From contig CAJZBQ010000011.1 in NCBI GenBank assembly GCA_914767885.1, positions 1,488,001 through 1,552,000 of the forward strand: a DNA stretch of 64,000 bases, written 5' to 3'. This DNA is from Blepharisma stoltei (Eukaryota > Ciliophora > Heterotrichea > Heterotrichida > Blepharismidae). The notes below the pieces were generated by a model, which was not told the origin of the DNA, did no database searches, and worked only from the letters and a program-made list of their open reading frames with translations. Made by a program: the position numbers and the translations under genes. Of this stretch, positions 53,166 through 62,504 are shown piece by piece (positions within the stretch are counted from its first letter, which is position 1; every line of letters starts with the position of its first letter).

Positions 53166-53606
53166 TTATCCCATAGCATACTGCTGAGTCCACTCTCTTG
53201 CCCTTTGGTTATATAAGTCCATGTTTTGAGCGCACAATGTATTAATTTCAGTTGAGAACCCGTTTGGACTAGGGTTATACAATAGTGCTATCACATAAGA
53301 GATTACAGTTCTTACAGTGACTTTTGGCTTCCATCCAGAATTAAAGATTTCGCAGCAAATACGGCCATCAGAAGGATGTACGTTCGGGTGGAAAATTTTC
53401 GTTTTGAAATAGAAGGTCGGAGGGCTCGCAGGGAAATTTGAAGGGAAAGTTATTTCGAACTTGAACATACCACCTTCATAGGGGCTCTCATCAGGACCGT
53501 TTAGAGTTCCTCTCCAGTGAAATAGTGATTGATCTACTAAATTTACAGTGATGCAAGGCTCAGGTATTTCTAGAAGATTGTTAAATTCATTCGTGAGTCG
53601 CTCCAT
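53166..53606 (-). CDS. ubiquitin-conjugating enzyme E2, 146 aa
   Basis: A complete UBC fold: N-terminal helix (MERLTNEFNNLLEIPEP), SLFHWRGTLNGPDESPYEGG, FEITFPSNFPASPPTFYF, the HPN motif (FHPNVHPSDGRICCEIF) with catalytic Cys a few residues after it, and GWKPKVTVRTVISYVIALL. E2s accept a ubiquitin-like protein from E1 by thioester and deliver it to target or E3. The usual ICLDIL after the HPN motif is ICCEIF here, and there are two adjacent Cys. The frame is unbroken. It lies next to the E1 gene and another E2, on the same strand. Confidence 0.9.
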   Translation of the reverse strand: MERLTNEFNNLLEIPEPCITVNLVDQSLFHWRGTLNGPDESPYEGGMFKFEITFPSNFPASPPTFYFKTKIFHPNVHPSDGRICCEIFNSGWKPKVTVRTVISYVIALLYNPSPNGFSTEINTLCAQNMDLYNQRAREWTQQYAMG

Positions 53607-54245
53607 TTTATTTCTATAAATTTAAAATGGTAATTGATTTTAGGTTTTTATAAATTTTGATTAAAGATTGAATAATATGAACTTAATAGTTTCAAAATTT
53701 ATTTTGACTTGGACAAAAAGTAATCAATAAATTTGAATTGTTTAATTATAAATTATTAAAAATAATTATCAAAAATATTTGAAAATTAATTATTTCTTTA
53801 GCTCTGTTCTCACTTATATTATTGGTTTTAAAATCTCTATCTTGGCATAAAATATATGAATAGCTCAAAACTAAAGCTTCAGTATTTAATTTTTGATTAA
53901 TTAATTTAGAGAGTTACTTTTTTAAAGCTAATTAATCATTATACATATAGTAATATTTTACCTATTAGTATAATAAACTCGCACATGAACTAATAATAAA
54001 AATTAAATAAGCCAATATCTAATAAAATGATTATTTATTTAATAAATTTTACATGCTGCAAATTCCAACAAATTTAATTAGTTGTGTTTAGAATCTTAAC
54101 TATTTATTTAATCTCAGTTTCATATTTGAAATTCGTTATTTTTGCAAGTTTTGCCAATGAAAGTCTTCAATAATTTTCTCTCTACAATTTTTTTATAATA
54201 GATTAAATGCTCTCTATACTTATTTTATATTATAATAACCAGATC
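53607..54245. other. AT-rich intergenic region between the two E2 genes
   Basis: No repeat or gene recognised. Confidence 0.6.
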
Positions 54246-54680
54246 TTATTTAGCAAAATCAGCCGTATATCGCTTTGCCTCTCTTTCATAAGCTGATACA
54301 TTGGCTCTCATAGTATTGCATGCATCATTAACGTATCCTTGCTCAGGGCACGGCTCAGCTAGTAAATGGCAAATAGCACAAAGGACAGCTCTCATTGATA
54401 TTCCAGGTCTCCAAGCAACGCTTAATATTTCGGAGCATACTTTACCCTCAGAATTCACATTTGGATGATAAATCCTTGTACGGAAGAAAAACTCAGGGGG
54501 AGATACTGGGAAATTGGAAGGGAAAATTATATCAAAGCGGAAGTTTCCACCTTCAAAAGGAGTTTCTGGAGGACCAATTAATAGACCATTCCAGTGCAGC
54601 ATGTCTTGACCTAGGTTAATTTCGATTCCTTTGATAGGATTTTCCATGAGTTTATTGAATTCTTGTAATATTCTATCCAT
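54246..54680 (-). CDS. ubiquitin-conjugating enzyme E2, paralogue, 144 aa
   Basis: UBC fold with MLHWNGLLIGPPETPFEGG, FRFDIIFPSNFPVSPPEFFF, HPN (YHPNVNSEGKVCSEIL) with catalytic Cys, and AWRPGISMRAVLCAICHLL. It shares its layout with the adjacent E2, and both share unusual N-terminal features (DRILQEFNKLMENP / ERLTNEFNNLLEIP), so they are probably an old tandem pair. It is Cys-richer in the C-terminal half than usual. Which ubiquitin-like protein it carries cannot be read from the sequence. Confidence 0.88.
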   Translation of the reverse strand: MDRILQEFNKLMENPIKGIEINLGQDMLHWNGLLIGPPETPFEGGNFRFDIIFPSNFPVSPPEFFFRTRIYHPNVNSEGKVCSEILSVAWRPGISMRAVLCAICHLLAEPCPEQGYVNDACNTMRANVSAYEREAKRYTADFAK

Positions 54681-55144
54681 TTTATTATATCAATTATTTT
54701 TGATTCTATAAATTTTGTAAATTTTTGTTCTATTTATGAATTTAATCAAAGAAGAAATCTTTGTGATGTAAAAATATGAATATTTCTCTTTCGGAATTAT
54801 TATCAAGATAATTTCCAAGTAATTATAATAAAAGCATTTTTAATCATAGGAAACTGTTTTTAATTTTATGTAAGAGTTTTGACTAGTAGAAATAAGGGCT
54901 GAAATAAAAGTAAGGAAAAATCCATGATGAAAATTAAGTGTTCAAGCTAAAATTAAAATATTTAAGCTTTTATAAGAGACGCTAAGTGTCTTCTATTTAC
55001 TTTTGGAAGGTAATAAGAAATTAAAATTTTATAGTAAATTATTATAATAATAAATTAAATGAATTTTAGAAAAATTAATGCACCATATTTTACCAAATAC
55101 ATTTATAGAATCTTGGAATGAATTGAAATTTATAATAAATATAA
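54681..55144. other. divergent AT-rich intergenic region
   Basis: Between the second E2 (minus) and the USP gene (plus); presumed promoters, nothing recognised. Confidence 0.55.
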
Positions 55145-58100
55145 ATGCCTACAAGAAAAGGCTCACTTTCATGAGCTTCAAAGGCAGCTATTTCTATTAT
55201 TGAATGCAATAAAGATCGACTATGTATCGATCCAAATTCGCCAATAGGCAAATTATTAGCAGATTTTGAATCAAGCTTGGAGTTTTTACCATTTAGGGAA
55301 GAAAAATTCGTAGTTAATATTCTTGAATATATTTCTAAAAATTACGATCCAAAATACTTCGAAACAGTTCAAGATTCCAATATCAACGTAAAATATCTTA
55401 AAAAAAAAGATGAAGAAACTTACTTTTTTGAACAAATAAAAGCTAAAGAAGCACCTTTAGTTTTACTTAAAAGGCATAGTGAGGATAAACCATATGCTTA
55501 TTTTGAAAGAAACAATGGAACTGTTTATTTATTAACAGCGCTTTTTACTCAAAACGTGTTGAAAAGATTATATTGCAATTTCGGAAACCAATGGAAAAAT
55601 CTCAGTGAAAACCCAGATGATAAAACACCAATAAAATTCAGAGAAGAAACTGTATACATTTTTATAGCCCAGGACGACTTATAGCTTACCAGTGTATAAG
55701 TTTGCCTAGCCAATTTAATTATTAACCTACTTTATGAGAAAGGGCGAGCTATAAGCTATCCTCGGATATATACAAAAATCAATAAAGAAGATCTTGATAA
55801 AGAAAAGGTCGATAAAATTCTTCCGTCCGAATGAGAAGGACATATAAAAGAAAACCTGCGAGAGTCTATAACAATATATTCCGTTAGCACAAATCAAAAC
55901 CAGGCTGGGATAAAAATACCAAAAGATATTGAAGCTCAGCAGGAGTTAAAGCAAAAAATCCAAAATAAAAATGATGAAATACAAAATTATAAAGATCAAT
56001 TAGAGAAATCAAAAATTGAAAATGAGAAATTAAAAGAAACCATAAAAAGTTTAAGTGGCGAAAAAGAAAAAAATATCGAAATTCGTCAAGGGCTAATAAA
56101 TGAAAATGAGAAATTAAGAGATCTCATAGAAAATTTAAATGTGAAAATAAACGAAAAAAATGCTGATATCAGTAAAGAATTGCAAAAAAGTAATTCAGCC
56201 CAACAAGAATTAAGCAAAAATATCCAAAATAAAGAGCAGATGATAGAATATTATAAAAATCAATTATTATAAATACATAATTACTTAATAGGTTGGAGTG
56301 TTGCTCTCTCTTTTCTTGTTTTCATTTAATGCCTATTCGATTCTAAATAGGCAAAATATCATACATGGAGGATACAAAGTAAGAAAACCCTACCTTTTTT
56401 TAAATTATACAAATTCACATGTAAAAACCTACCTCATAAGGCAAGGAACAAAAATTTATAAATTGAGTTTTTCTCTCATCCCAAGCCATTTTATTAAAGA
56501 TCAATTATCATGTTTGGAAAATGCAAACGAAAAATTGCAAAAAGAGCTAAAAATAATAAATGATGAATTAAAAGAAAAAAACATCAAAATTGATTCGCAA
56601 AATCAAGAAATTCTAAATAGAGACGATATAATTAAAAACTATAAAGAACAATTTGAGGAACTTACAAACGAAAGAAATAAATATCAAAAAGAAATAAAAG
56701 AACTGAAAATTGAACTTCAAAAAGCAGTAGATGAAAATATAAATTTGTCTGCAATTAATGCAATTCTACAGAAAGAAGCTGAAACCGAAGCTCAATCATT
56801 AATCCAAGTAAAAGAAATTTATAAAACTCAAAACGAAGCCTTAGTTCAAGAAAGGGAAAATCTTCAGCCTCAATTAAAAGCATTAAGTGAAGAAACTAAA
56901 GAATTCAAATCAATAAGCCTGCCTCCTAGGATTATAAGACGTCCAATAATTTATGACGGGAAAAAATCAGGGATTCCTAATATATGAATAGAAATAAAAT
57001 GGTAATGTTGACTAAAATTGGACTCCGATGAGCACTCCCTATGGAGTAGGTAGAACCCATCATGATGAAGATAAAAAGAGCCTTGTCTATTTTTGAAGCA
57101 GGCCATTAGTTTGGAGACGCCTTGCCAAAGAGGGAAATTTTGTTTCTACCACGAAGGCTTTCCTGTCCCTGCCAGTTTGGCTAATGGCCTATCCACTTTA
57201 TTATCTTATAAATATAGGGAATACCTGCTATCTTAATTCACTTCTTCAATTGCTTGCGAGCAACAATGAATTTTACGATAAAATCCAGCCTATCGAACAT
57301 GAATTATTTTCTTCGTTATCCTCACTATTAAAGAGCATCAGAAATCCTGGATCCTATAATAATACCGATCAACTTGTTAGGTCCTTTAAATACCAACTTG
57401 GTGCAGAATTCCCAATGGTAACCTTTATATAGCTTGGAAATTCATCTCAGCAAGATTCTAAAGAAGTAATGGTGATGCTGACAGGCATACTATCAGAATA
57501 TATATTTTTTATAAAAATTGCATTTTAATGGAAAACTTGTGCCAAATTCAAAATTCATTTTTCTTTATAAAATAGGATTTTAACTTTAGATTTTATAATA
57601 ATTTACTATATAATTATAAAAAAAAGGTATAACTAATATAGACTCTATTTTTACAACTATCTATAAACAAATATTTAAATGCCATGCTTGTGGAAACAAA
57701 GCTAATAGGGATGATACAAATATTTTTATTACAGTTCCCAGGGGTAAATCTCGCTCTATACAAGAATTTTTACCAATTTTAAAACAGCCAAAATATTACA
57801 CCGGAAGTAACCAATTATTTTGCGAGAATTGTCAAAATATGCAAAATATCACGATGGAGTGTGAAGAAATAATTTGGCCATCTACAGTTACCTTTTACCT
57901 GCCCTCGAATAATGGGAGTACTAAGATTAATGAAGAATTAAATATTGAAGGAACTATAATAAAAAATACAATCTTGCAAGCCTAATGCAAAATACTAACC
58001 TATAATTTATAAAGAATTTTGTGGCGATTATAATAGCAATTTTGATATAAATGTAAAATATAATACTTATAGATGGTATGGATTAATAAGCTTTATAAAA

Positions 58101-58309
58101 ATAAATCGAGTATTTTTTATACTATATTTACTTTGTCTCTATTTAATTAAGAAAGTATATGCCATTATGGAAATTCACAATTTGGACATTATAAAGCATA
58201 TACGTGGGATACCAAGAATTGGACTGAATATAATGATTTCAGTGCAAAAATTGATAAAGTCGATGTGGCAAATGGCTATCTAGCCTTTTATGCAAGGGCT
58301 GAGAGTTAA
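55145..58309 (+). CDS. USP-family deubiquitinase-like protease, about 790 aa, cut by six IESs
   Basis: Start ATG 55145. Six IESs and one 15-nt intron are removed to give 791 codons. The N-terminal 200 residues (MPTRKGSLSWASKAAIS..., unknown domain) are followed by a long coiled coil (about 230-480). A peptidase C19 domain follows: SGIPNIGNTCYLNSLLQLL (catalytic Cys box), FPMLGNSSQQDSKEVMVML, the zinc-finger pairs CHACG and CENC, and RWYGLICHYGNSQFGHYKAY (catalytic His box) with a C-terminal DVANGYLAFYARAES. USPs cleave ubiquitin or ubiquitin-like proteins after Gly-Gly. Each key box is complete only after IES removal, so the case for both the gene and the IESs is strong. One TGA (PSE-W-EGH) reads as Trp. 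Confidence 0.88.
55682..55732. other. IES, 51 bp, USP gene
   Basis: TA at 55682 and 55733; removal joins AQDDL to YEKGRAISYPR. Confidence 0.8.
56265..56505 (+). mobile_element. retroposon-like insert, 241 bp, USP gene
   Basis: ATCAATTAT flanks both sides. It contains GATACAAAGTAAGAAAACC and ends CCCAAGCCATTTTATTAAAG, matching the TBCB insert and the RepB 3' end. Removal joins YYKNQL to SCLENANEKL. Confidence 0.85.
56983..57214 (-). mobile_element. retroposon-like insert, 232 bp, USP gene
   Basis: AATATA flanks both sides. Near the left edge it reads GAAATAAAATGGTAATG, a worn inverted RepB end. Removal joins SGIPNI to GNTCYLNS and restores the catalytic Cys box. Confidence 0.85.
57418..57432 (+). 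other. 15-nt intron, USP gene
   Basis: GTAACCTTTATATAG; removal joins AEFPM to LGNSSQQDSKEV. Confidence 0.88.
57503..57638. other. IES, 136 bp, USP gene
   Basis: TA at 57503 and 57639; removal joins LSEYI to DSIFTTIYKQIFKCHACG. Confidence 0.8.
57957..58002. other. IES, 46 bp, USP gene
   Basis: TA at 57957 and 58003; removal joins NIEGTI to IYKEFCGDYN. Confidence 0.75.
58087..58157. other. IES, 71 bp, USP gene
   Basis: TA at 58087 and 58158; removal joins RWYGLI to CHYGNSQFGHY, restoring the catalytic His box. Confidence 0.85.
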
Positions 58310-58538
58310 TAGCTCCCCCTCAGTGAACAAGCAAAGATATTGGAAAATCATTTTTGCCTAAAAATCCACCTTCAGTAGTGAACAAAGAATTTTTTATGAA
58401 AAAATATTTTGATAATTATTATAATGAAATCTTTAGCTATTTCTGTTTAATTTTAAACAACTTGCATTTTAAAGCATAAATTTTAGAAATTAAATTAATA
58501 TTTGCCTCAAATTTTTTGTTTGCTCACAGATAGGGAGT
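58310..58538 (+). mobile_element. family-1 MITE, internally deleted
   Basis: Begins TAGCTCCCCCTCAGTGAACA one base after the USP stop and ends TTTGCTCACAGATAGGGAGTAA; the middle is shortened. Confidence 0.8.
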
Positions 58539-58539
58539 A

Positions 58540-60730
58540 AGAATAATAATTCTTAATTAAAATTATCATAAATATAAATTTAAGAATCTTAATTTATTTA
58601 TTATTATTTACATAGATCAATTCATTTTAATTACATGACTTCTTGAAAAGCCTATAAAATAATTTTTTAAGCAATATTTATTCAGTCTCGATCCTAATTT
58701 TTTAAGCAGCTAATTATTTGTTAAAAATATAAATTGCTAATAATAGATTATCTCTAATAAAAGTTGCATTTACATTTATCTTTTATATATTTCTATTAAT
58801 AAGTTTTAAGACTTAGAGTTATTTAATTTAATCTTTAATTTAATTATAATAAGTTTAAAATATAACTAAATTTTATTATTATCCTAGATCTCATAAATAG
58901 TTTGTAAGAGTTAGCTATTTTAATTTTAATAATATTTTTAAAAAAAGGATTTATATGGCGATTACAGGCTTTTTGTCCGAAAAGAGCTTAATTATTATTT
59001 TAATTTAAAGTGTAAGCGCTCCACCATTTTTGGCTAGGTCATCAAAATTAGTTCTTAACCAAACTGAATTGCTAGGAAAAATGCATCTGAATATTTTGAT
59101 ACTCTAGGCGTATTGCCAGTACAGTCATAGCAAACCTCGTTGCCTGGAACTTTACTTGAAATATATCGATGCGCAAAATTATCGAGTATTGACCAAATAA
59201 ATTTTAATTCTTAATTTCAGCTTTTGTGGAAATAACAAGAACATCTTTCTTTGATTTTTTCAATTAATTTTTCAATTCACAACTTTCTATTGTATTACTA
59301 ATAAAATCTAATTTTATTTTTACAAATGCTTCTAGTACTTCTACGTTCCTGGTAACTTTGAATATTCAATTAATTATCAAAATAATCATTAAAATGGAAG
59401 TTTGGCCTATTTTAAGAGTTCAATAAATATATAGTGTAAGACACTCAGTTTATTAGCTATTTTGGGAATTAAATTATAAAGAGATTGCTTGAGGTGTTTC
59501 ATTTTAAAGACTTGATAAGATAAATATAAATATTATGAAACCATTAAAAAAGGGTTAAATAACTTAACTTGAATTATCTTCAATCCCATTCTAAACGCAT
59601 TTTTCGTAATTTCATGCAACCCTCTATCCAGTAATAGTGTACTTTTGGATCCAGATAAGCATGCATGTTGGCGTTAATGGCTGCTATCATCAAGCAGGCC
59701 TTCTTCAAATAAGAAATTCTCATATTTTTATTACTATCTACAAATTCAAGAATTTAATGCTTAACTGAATCGCTAAAAGCATTTGCTGATGGTATTTAAG
59801 AACAATAAAACAGAATTTCGGTCATATATCAAAAATTAAAGTGCTCAAGGAAATACGATAAATAAAAATTAATTTTTTGATTTCATGAGGGTCATACTTT
59901 ATGCATCTTAAATTTTACAGAGTAATATTAATTAGCAACAATTTAAGAATTTTAGAAAAAATAGTCAAAACTTCTTTTAGCTCAAACATGATTATTAAAA
60001 GAACCGAGATTAAATATACTGCATTCTCTTTTATGGATGTAGGATTAAATTCCGGATGTGGAGTCATTCAGATATGGAGAGGACTATCTCCCATGAAAAT
60101 GTTAATAAATCATATCATTCAAGCTTATAATAAAAATATATAAAATTTGAGAAAGAATATTTATTGCTGTAGAATTGAAATTAAAGTAAAATTTGATTCT
60201 TTAGCATAAGTCAAATGCTAGGAGAATGCCCATCAAATAATTTACTACTAAGTTCCTATGGTGAGAGGTTGAGAAAGATCTTATATTTAATTACTAATAG
60301 AGAAAATTCTGGCAGGCCCATAAGCAACTAAGTCCATGCTGAAAGAAAGCTTAGGCTATATTCGTCCCATGTATCTCCGCCACTTGCTTGCGAATAAGCC
60401 TCCACGGTGTTGAACATCTTAGACAGAGCTTGGAGTTTGAGATGATGGACCATAATGCAGAATCAATAGCCTAGCTCGAATATTTATGAAGCTAGGCCCT
60501 CCATAAGGGCCGAAAAGCAGCCTGGCTTCAAAATCATTAATTGGGATATTTTATCTTTGTATTTATTAAAATTAGTTCTCGTGCAAAAATTTGCTGTCCT
60601 TTTGTCATTTTAACATATCTTTTTGCTATAAATTCATATAAAAAGTTTGCCATTTCTAATTTTTAAAGCCATGCTTCTATAAAACTTAAAAATTATTAAT
60701 AATTTTAAAGAATGAGTAACAGGGTGTTAG
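58540..60730. other. gene-poor stretch with worn ORF fragments and a GC-rich repeat-like segment
   Basis: On the minus strand two short coding-like stretches lie at about 59070-59230 and 59570-59740, but in-frame TAA or TAG break them. A short plus ORF at 59901-60143 (80 codons) has no recognised domain. About 60310-60545 is GC-richer and could be another retroposon-like piece. AT-rich spacer otherwise. Confidence 0.4.
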
Positions 60731-60971
60731 CAGAGCAATAGAAGTCTATAAAAATTGGAAATATTCATTATTATCAGAAAAAATAGCTGATATTTGTAAT
60801 GTACCTCAAGAACAGCAGATGATTACTTTCGAAACGAGAACATTGAGTTTAGCACAGCATAGAGACAAAACCTTAGGTGAATTGGGAATGCAAAATAATA
60901 AGATAGTCAATGTTATGCATAGGTTCATTGGAGGCAAAAAGAAAAGTTTGGATATTATTTGAATTAATTAA
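60731..60971 (+). CDS. ubiquitin-like protein fragment ending in Gly-Gly plus a tail
   Basis: The open frame reads SRAIEVYKNWKYSLLSEKI, ADICNVPQEQQMITFETRTL, then DKTLGELGMQNNKIVNVMHR and FIGG followed by KKKSLDI and further residues to TAA. The pattern matches the ubiquitin beta-grasp from its helix onward (I-x-K-I-x-D...VP-x-x-QQ...L...TL...L-x-V...GG). The first two strands are missing because a TAA lies just upstream, so an upstream exon is probably separated by an IES, or the gene is broken. The Gly-Gly would need to be exposed by removal of a tail of about eleven residues. Confidence 0.6.
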
Positions 60972-61049
60972 AAATATTTCCTCAATAAATTGTATGCACT
61001 TTTTATCAATTGTTTGACGAAAACTAACTTCATATAATAAAAAGATAAT

Positions 61050-61320
61050 TAAATCAGATAACTGGAAAAAATCAAATAAACTAATTATTGGAAAAAATCT
61101 CTATTCTTTTGGGTAAAAACCCTCCGTGAGCGAAAAAATATTTTGAATATAAGTGATATTTTTATAATGAAATCTAGGTATTTCTGTTAATTTTAAACAA
61201 CTTGCATTCAATAAATAAATTTTAAAAAATTAACTTAATATTTGCTTAAAACCAGGATTTATTAAAATTATTTATAAATTTTTTTAACTTATTTTTTTGC
61301 TTGATAGGAAGGAGGGGAGT
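61050..61320 (+). mobile_element. worn family-1 MITE
   Basis: Keeps AACCCTCCGTGAGCGA, AATATAAGTGATA...ATAATGAAATCTAG and a right end AGGAAGGAGGGGAGTAA. Confidence 0.7.
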
Positions 61321-61527
61321 AATTGTTGCTTCTTTAAAAAAGATCAAACTTTGCCCGCCCTAATTTATATCAGATCTATTGAAGCTCTAATTCTTAATTT
61401 AATAATTCAGCTTTTGAAACCCTGTTTTTGGTTATTTCTTATCCATTTTAAATTATCAACAGCTGAATTAATTTTTAACAAAATTCTACAATTTAGGACC
61501 TAAATTTTAGAACTCTATAATTATTAA

Positions 61528-61793
61528 ATGTCAACCTGGACGATAAGAATTGAAGATAAGGAAGGAAATTCACGCTCAATGCAAGTAAATAGCTCTTGAA
61601 CTTATGCTCAACTCCACGGAGAGCTTTTAAATTGCTTCAGAATCGAAATGCAACTCCAACTGTGATTTATAATAATAATACTGGGGACAAGTATTTGAAT
61701 TTGGAGAGATCAGGTGGACGCACTTTGGAACAGCTGGGCTTTCGGAATAGCTGCTTAGTTAAACTTCTTGAGAAAATGAGAGGAGGAAATTAA
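61528..61793 (+). pseudogene. ubiquitin-like protein, copy 1, with a 1-nt frameshift
   Basis: Starts MSTWTIRIEDKEGNSRS, reads TGA as Trp at SS-W-TYAQLHGELL, then loses frame near 61629-61632 (one A fewer than copy 2 in CTTTTAAA). The second frame continues TPTVIYNNNTGDKYLNLERS, GGRTLEQLGF and ends LLEKMRGGN. With the base restored it would be 88 residues. The shift may be a sequencing error in a homopolymer or real decay. Confidence 0.65.
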
Positions 61794-62249
61794 GCTAATT
61801 TATATTTATAAGTGTGAGTTTTAATATAAAATTAAAGTTATCATTGATTTTTTATCAAAATTGCATTTTTAAAGCATATAAAGGACTAGACACATGCGCT
61901 CTCGAGTTTATTATGCAGGATAATTAATTAGTTAAAAAAATGAATAGAATTCATCACTTCAGTTTTGACGATAATGCTCTATTTTGACAAAATTTAGTCT
62001 TTTTAGATTTTTATAAATTTATAAAAAGTCTTGCAATTATGCTTACCTCCAAGCAAAATTGTTGTTTCTCTAAAAAAGATCAAACTTTGTCTATCCCAAA
62101 TCAATTAAATCTCTAGTTCTCTATATTAATACCTTGCTTTTAAAACCCTGCTTTCATTTATTTATTATCCATTTTATCTATTAGCAGCTCAATTAATTTT
62201 TAAAATTCTACAATTTTAAACAAAGATTTTAGTATTTTATAATTATTAA

Positions 62250-62504
62250 ATGCCTACCTTGACTATAAGAGTTGAAGATATGGAAGGAAATGTACGCATA
62301 CAGCAAGTAGATAGCTCTTGAACTTATGCTCGACTTCACGAAGAGCTTTTAAAATTGTTTGAGAATCCAAACTCAACACCGACTGTGATTTGCAATAGTA
62401 AGTATATGAACTTGGCGATATCAGGTGGACGTACTTTGGAAGAGCTGCGCTTTGAAAACAACTGTTCACTCCAACTTCTTGAGAAAATGAAAGGGGGAAA
62501 TTAA
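62250..62504 (+). CDS. ubiquitin-like protein, copy 2, 84 aa, C-terminal Gly-Gly-Asn
   Basis: One unbroken frame when TGA at codon 24 reads as Trp. The layout fits a divergent ubiquitin fold: MPTLTIRVEDMEGNVRIQQV (first hairpin), SS-W-TYARLHEELLKLFENP (helix), SGGRTLEELRFEN and CSLQLLEKMKGGN (last strands). The TLxEL...L-x-LLxKM-x-GG end matches ubiquitin's TLSDY...LHLVLRLRGG in position, and one residue follows Gly-Gly, as in ubiquitin precursors processed by deubiquitinases. It lies about 4 kb after the USP gene. Sequence identity to ubiquitin is low, so this is fold and motif recognition, not homology proven by search. Confidence 0.65.
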
